From Candidatus Zipacnadia bacterium (GTDB lineage: Bacteria > Armatimonadota > Zipacnadia > Zipacnadales > Zipacnadaceae): a stretch of DNA of 6,335 nt. The notes below the pieces were generated by a model, which ran no database searches, had not been told where the DNA came from, and worked only from the letters and a program-made list of their open reading frames with translations. The position numbers and the translations under genes were made by a program. The DNA is taken from assembly GCA_029821415.1 (NCBI GenBank), contig JALGTJ010000089.1, positions 1-6,335 on the forward strand, written 5' to 3'. How positions within the stretch are numbered: the first letter of the stretch is position 1; the number at the start of each line of letters is the position of its first letter. Positions 6,068-6,335 of the stretch are shown here, piece after piece.

Positions 6068-6192
6068 AAAGATTTTTGGTCGGACATAATATCGTACTGC
6101 AGCGGGTCATCCAGGCCGGACGCTTGCGCGTAACCCCAGCCTAGCGGTATCACCAGCAGGACGATAATTGCGACCCAATTGGATCTGTTCAT
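6064..6192 (-). CDS. Signal-peptide segment of the frameshifted secreted protein
   Basis: These 42 residues begin MNRSN, continue with a hydrophobic core (WVAIIVLLVIPLGWG) and a plausible signal peptidase I site after YAQA (residues 21-24), then 18 residues of mature N terminus (SGLDDPLQYDIMSDQKSL) before a TGA. GGAGG, 9 nt before ATG 6192, and an overlapping AAGGA support this start; a longer frame to 6249 would bury the signal peptide and is not preferred. The TGA overlaps the next ATG by four bases (ATGA). A free secreted peptide of about 18 residues is possible, but a leader severed from the body that follows is much more likely. Confidence 0.6.
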   Translation of the reverse strand: MNRSNWVAIIVLLVIPLGWGYAQASGLDDPLQYDIMSDQKSL

Positions 6193-6282
6193 AAGTCCTT
6201 GCCTCCAGATTGCCGTTTCTATCTCACAGATAAGTATGCTGGCAGCCACCCTCCCCGGTGGACTATAGGCAGAATCATACGC

Positions 6283-6335
6283 CTACGACGGGATCGCCCG
6301 GAAATACTCGTACCAGCGCTGCAAGTTGGCCTCCA
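6283..6335 (-). CDS. C-terminal end of an upstream gene, partial
   Basis: The minus strand enters the window in frame with EANLQRWYEYFRAIPS and a TAG stop (6285-6283). The composition is ordinary for a protein helix and tail, and the direction and 90-nt gap fit an upstream member of the same operon. Sixteen residues are too few to name a family, and the short frame could be chance. Confidence 0.45.
   Translation of the reverse strand, partial: EANLQRWYEYFRAIPS

Larger units (their letters stand above)
4264..6192 (-). pseudogene. Secreted TIM-barrel glycoside-hydrolase-like gene, broken by two frameshifts
   Basis: Three consecutive minus-strand frames (6192-6064, 6067-5108, 5157-4264) read as parts of one exported protein of about 642 residues: signal peptide, N-terminal beta-rich domain, TIM-barrel region and C-terminal beta-sandwich. 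The first junction is at AAAAA (6077-6073): one more A would give ...SDQKIFMKAAW... without interruption. The second is at CCCCGGG (5141-5135): one C fewer would give ...VCRECPGGLCYNPAADTW... The shifts cancel, so the first and last pieces share a frame and the middle one is displaced. The middle piece has no ribosome binding site at its ATG, and the last has only a TTG candidate start within coding sequence. This may be a decaying gene or a pair of homopolymer errors; the well-preserved protein sequence in all three parts favours errors or very recent damage. An unidentified gene ends 90 nt upstream. Confidence 0.75.

Noticed and set aside
6193..6249. N-terminal extension of the signal-peptide frame to 6249
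   Set aside because: It would put 19 unrelated residues before a classical signal peptide, and the ribosome binding site lies just before 6192.

Overview
The window is a bacterial chromosomal fragment, almost certainly from an uncultured environmental lineage. Every supported gene lies on the minus strand, so transcription runs from the right end to the left. The secreted glycoside-hydrolase-like proteins, the divergent URO-D paralogue and the moderate GC content would suit phyla such as Armatimonadota or Planctomycetota. That placement is an impression only, since the window has no decisive taxonomic marker apart from the tmRNA, which could be searched.

Right half (6335 to 1237) is a probable carbohydrate-processing operon. 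In transcription order it holds: the last 16 codons of an unidentified gene; a secreted TIM-barrel, glycoside-hydrolase-like protein of about 640 residues whose reading frame is broken twice (near 6075 and near 5140); a secreted GH123/DUF4091-like hydrolase of 573 residues beginning 27 nt later; and a cytoplasmic uroporphyrinogen-decarboxylase-family protein of 395 residues. The URO-D protein lacks the substrate motif of true HemE and has an Asp where MtaA-type methyltransferases have a zinc-binding Cys. The two exported proteins probably act on glycans outside the cytoplasm. The role of the URO-D protein is unknown, but its association with them may be meaningful.

Left half (1236 to 1) holds housekeeping-type genes. 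A hairpin and then a good sigma-70-like promoter separate it from the operon. The promoter drives a 90-residue two-helix membrane protein and an 89-residue stand-alone EF-Tu domain-2-like protein. After these comes the tmRNA gene ssrA (15-365) with its own promoter. It is complete, has an encoded CCA, and specifies the short tag ANPMAIAA.

The main points for follow-up are the double frameshift, which each time can be repaired by one base in a homopolymer; the altered metal motif of the URO-D protein within a glycan-degradation locus; and the short, atypical tmRNA tag. No mobile element, CRISPR array, tRNA or long repeat was seen.
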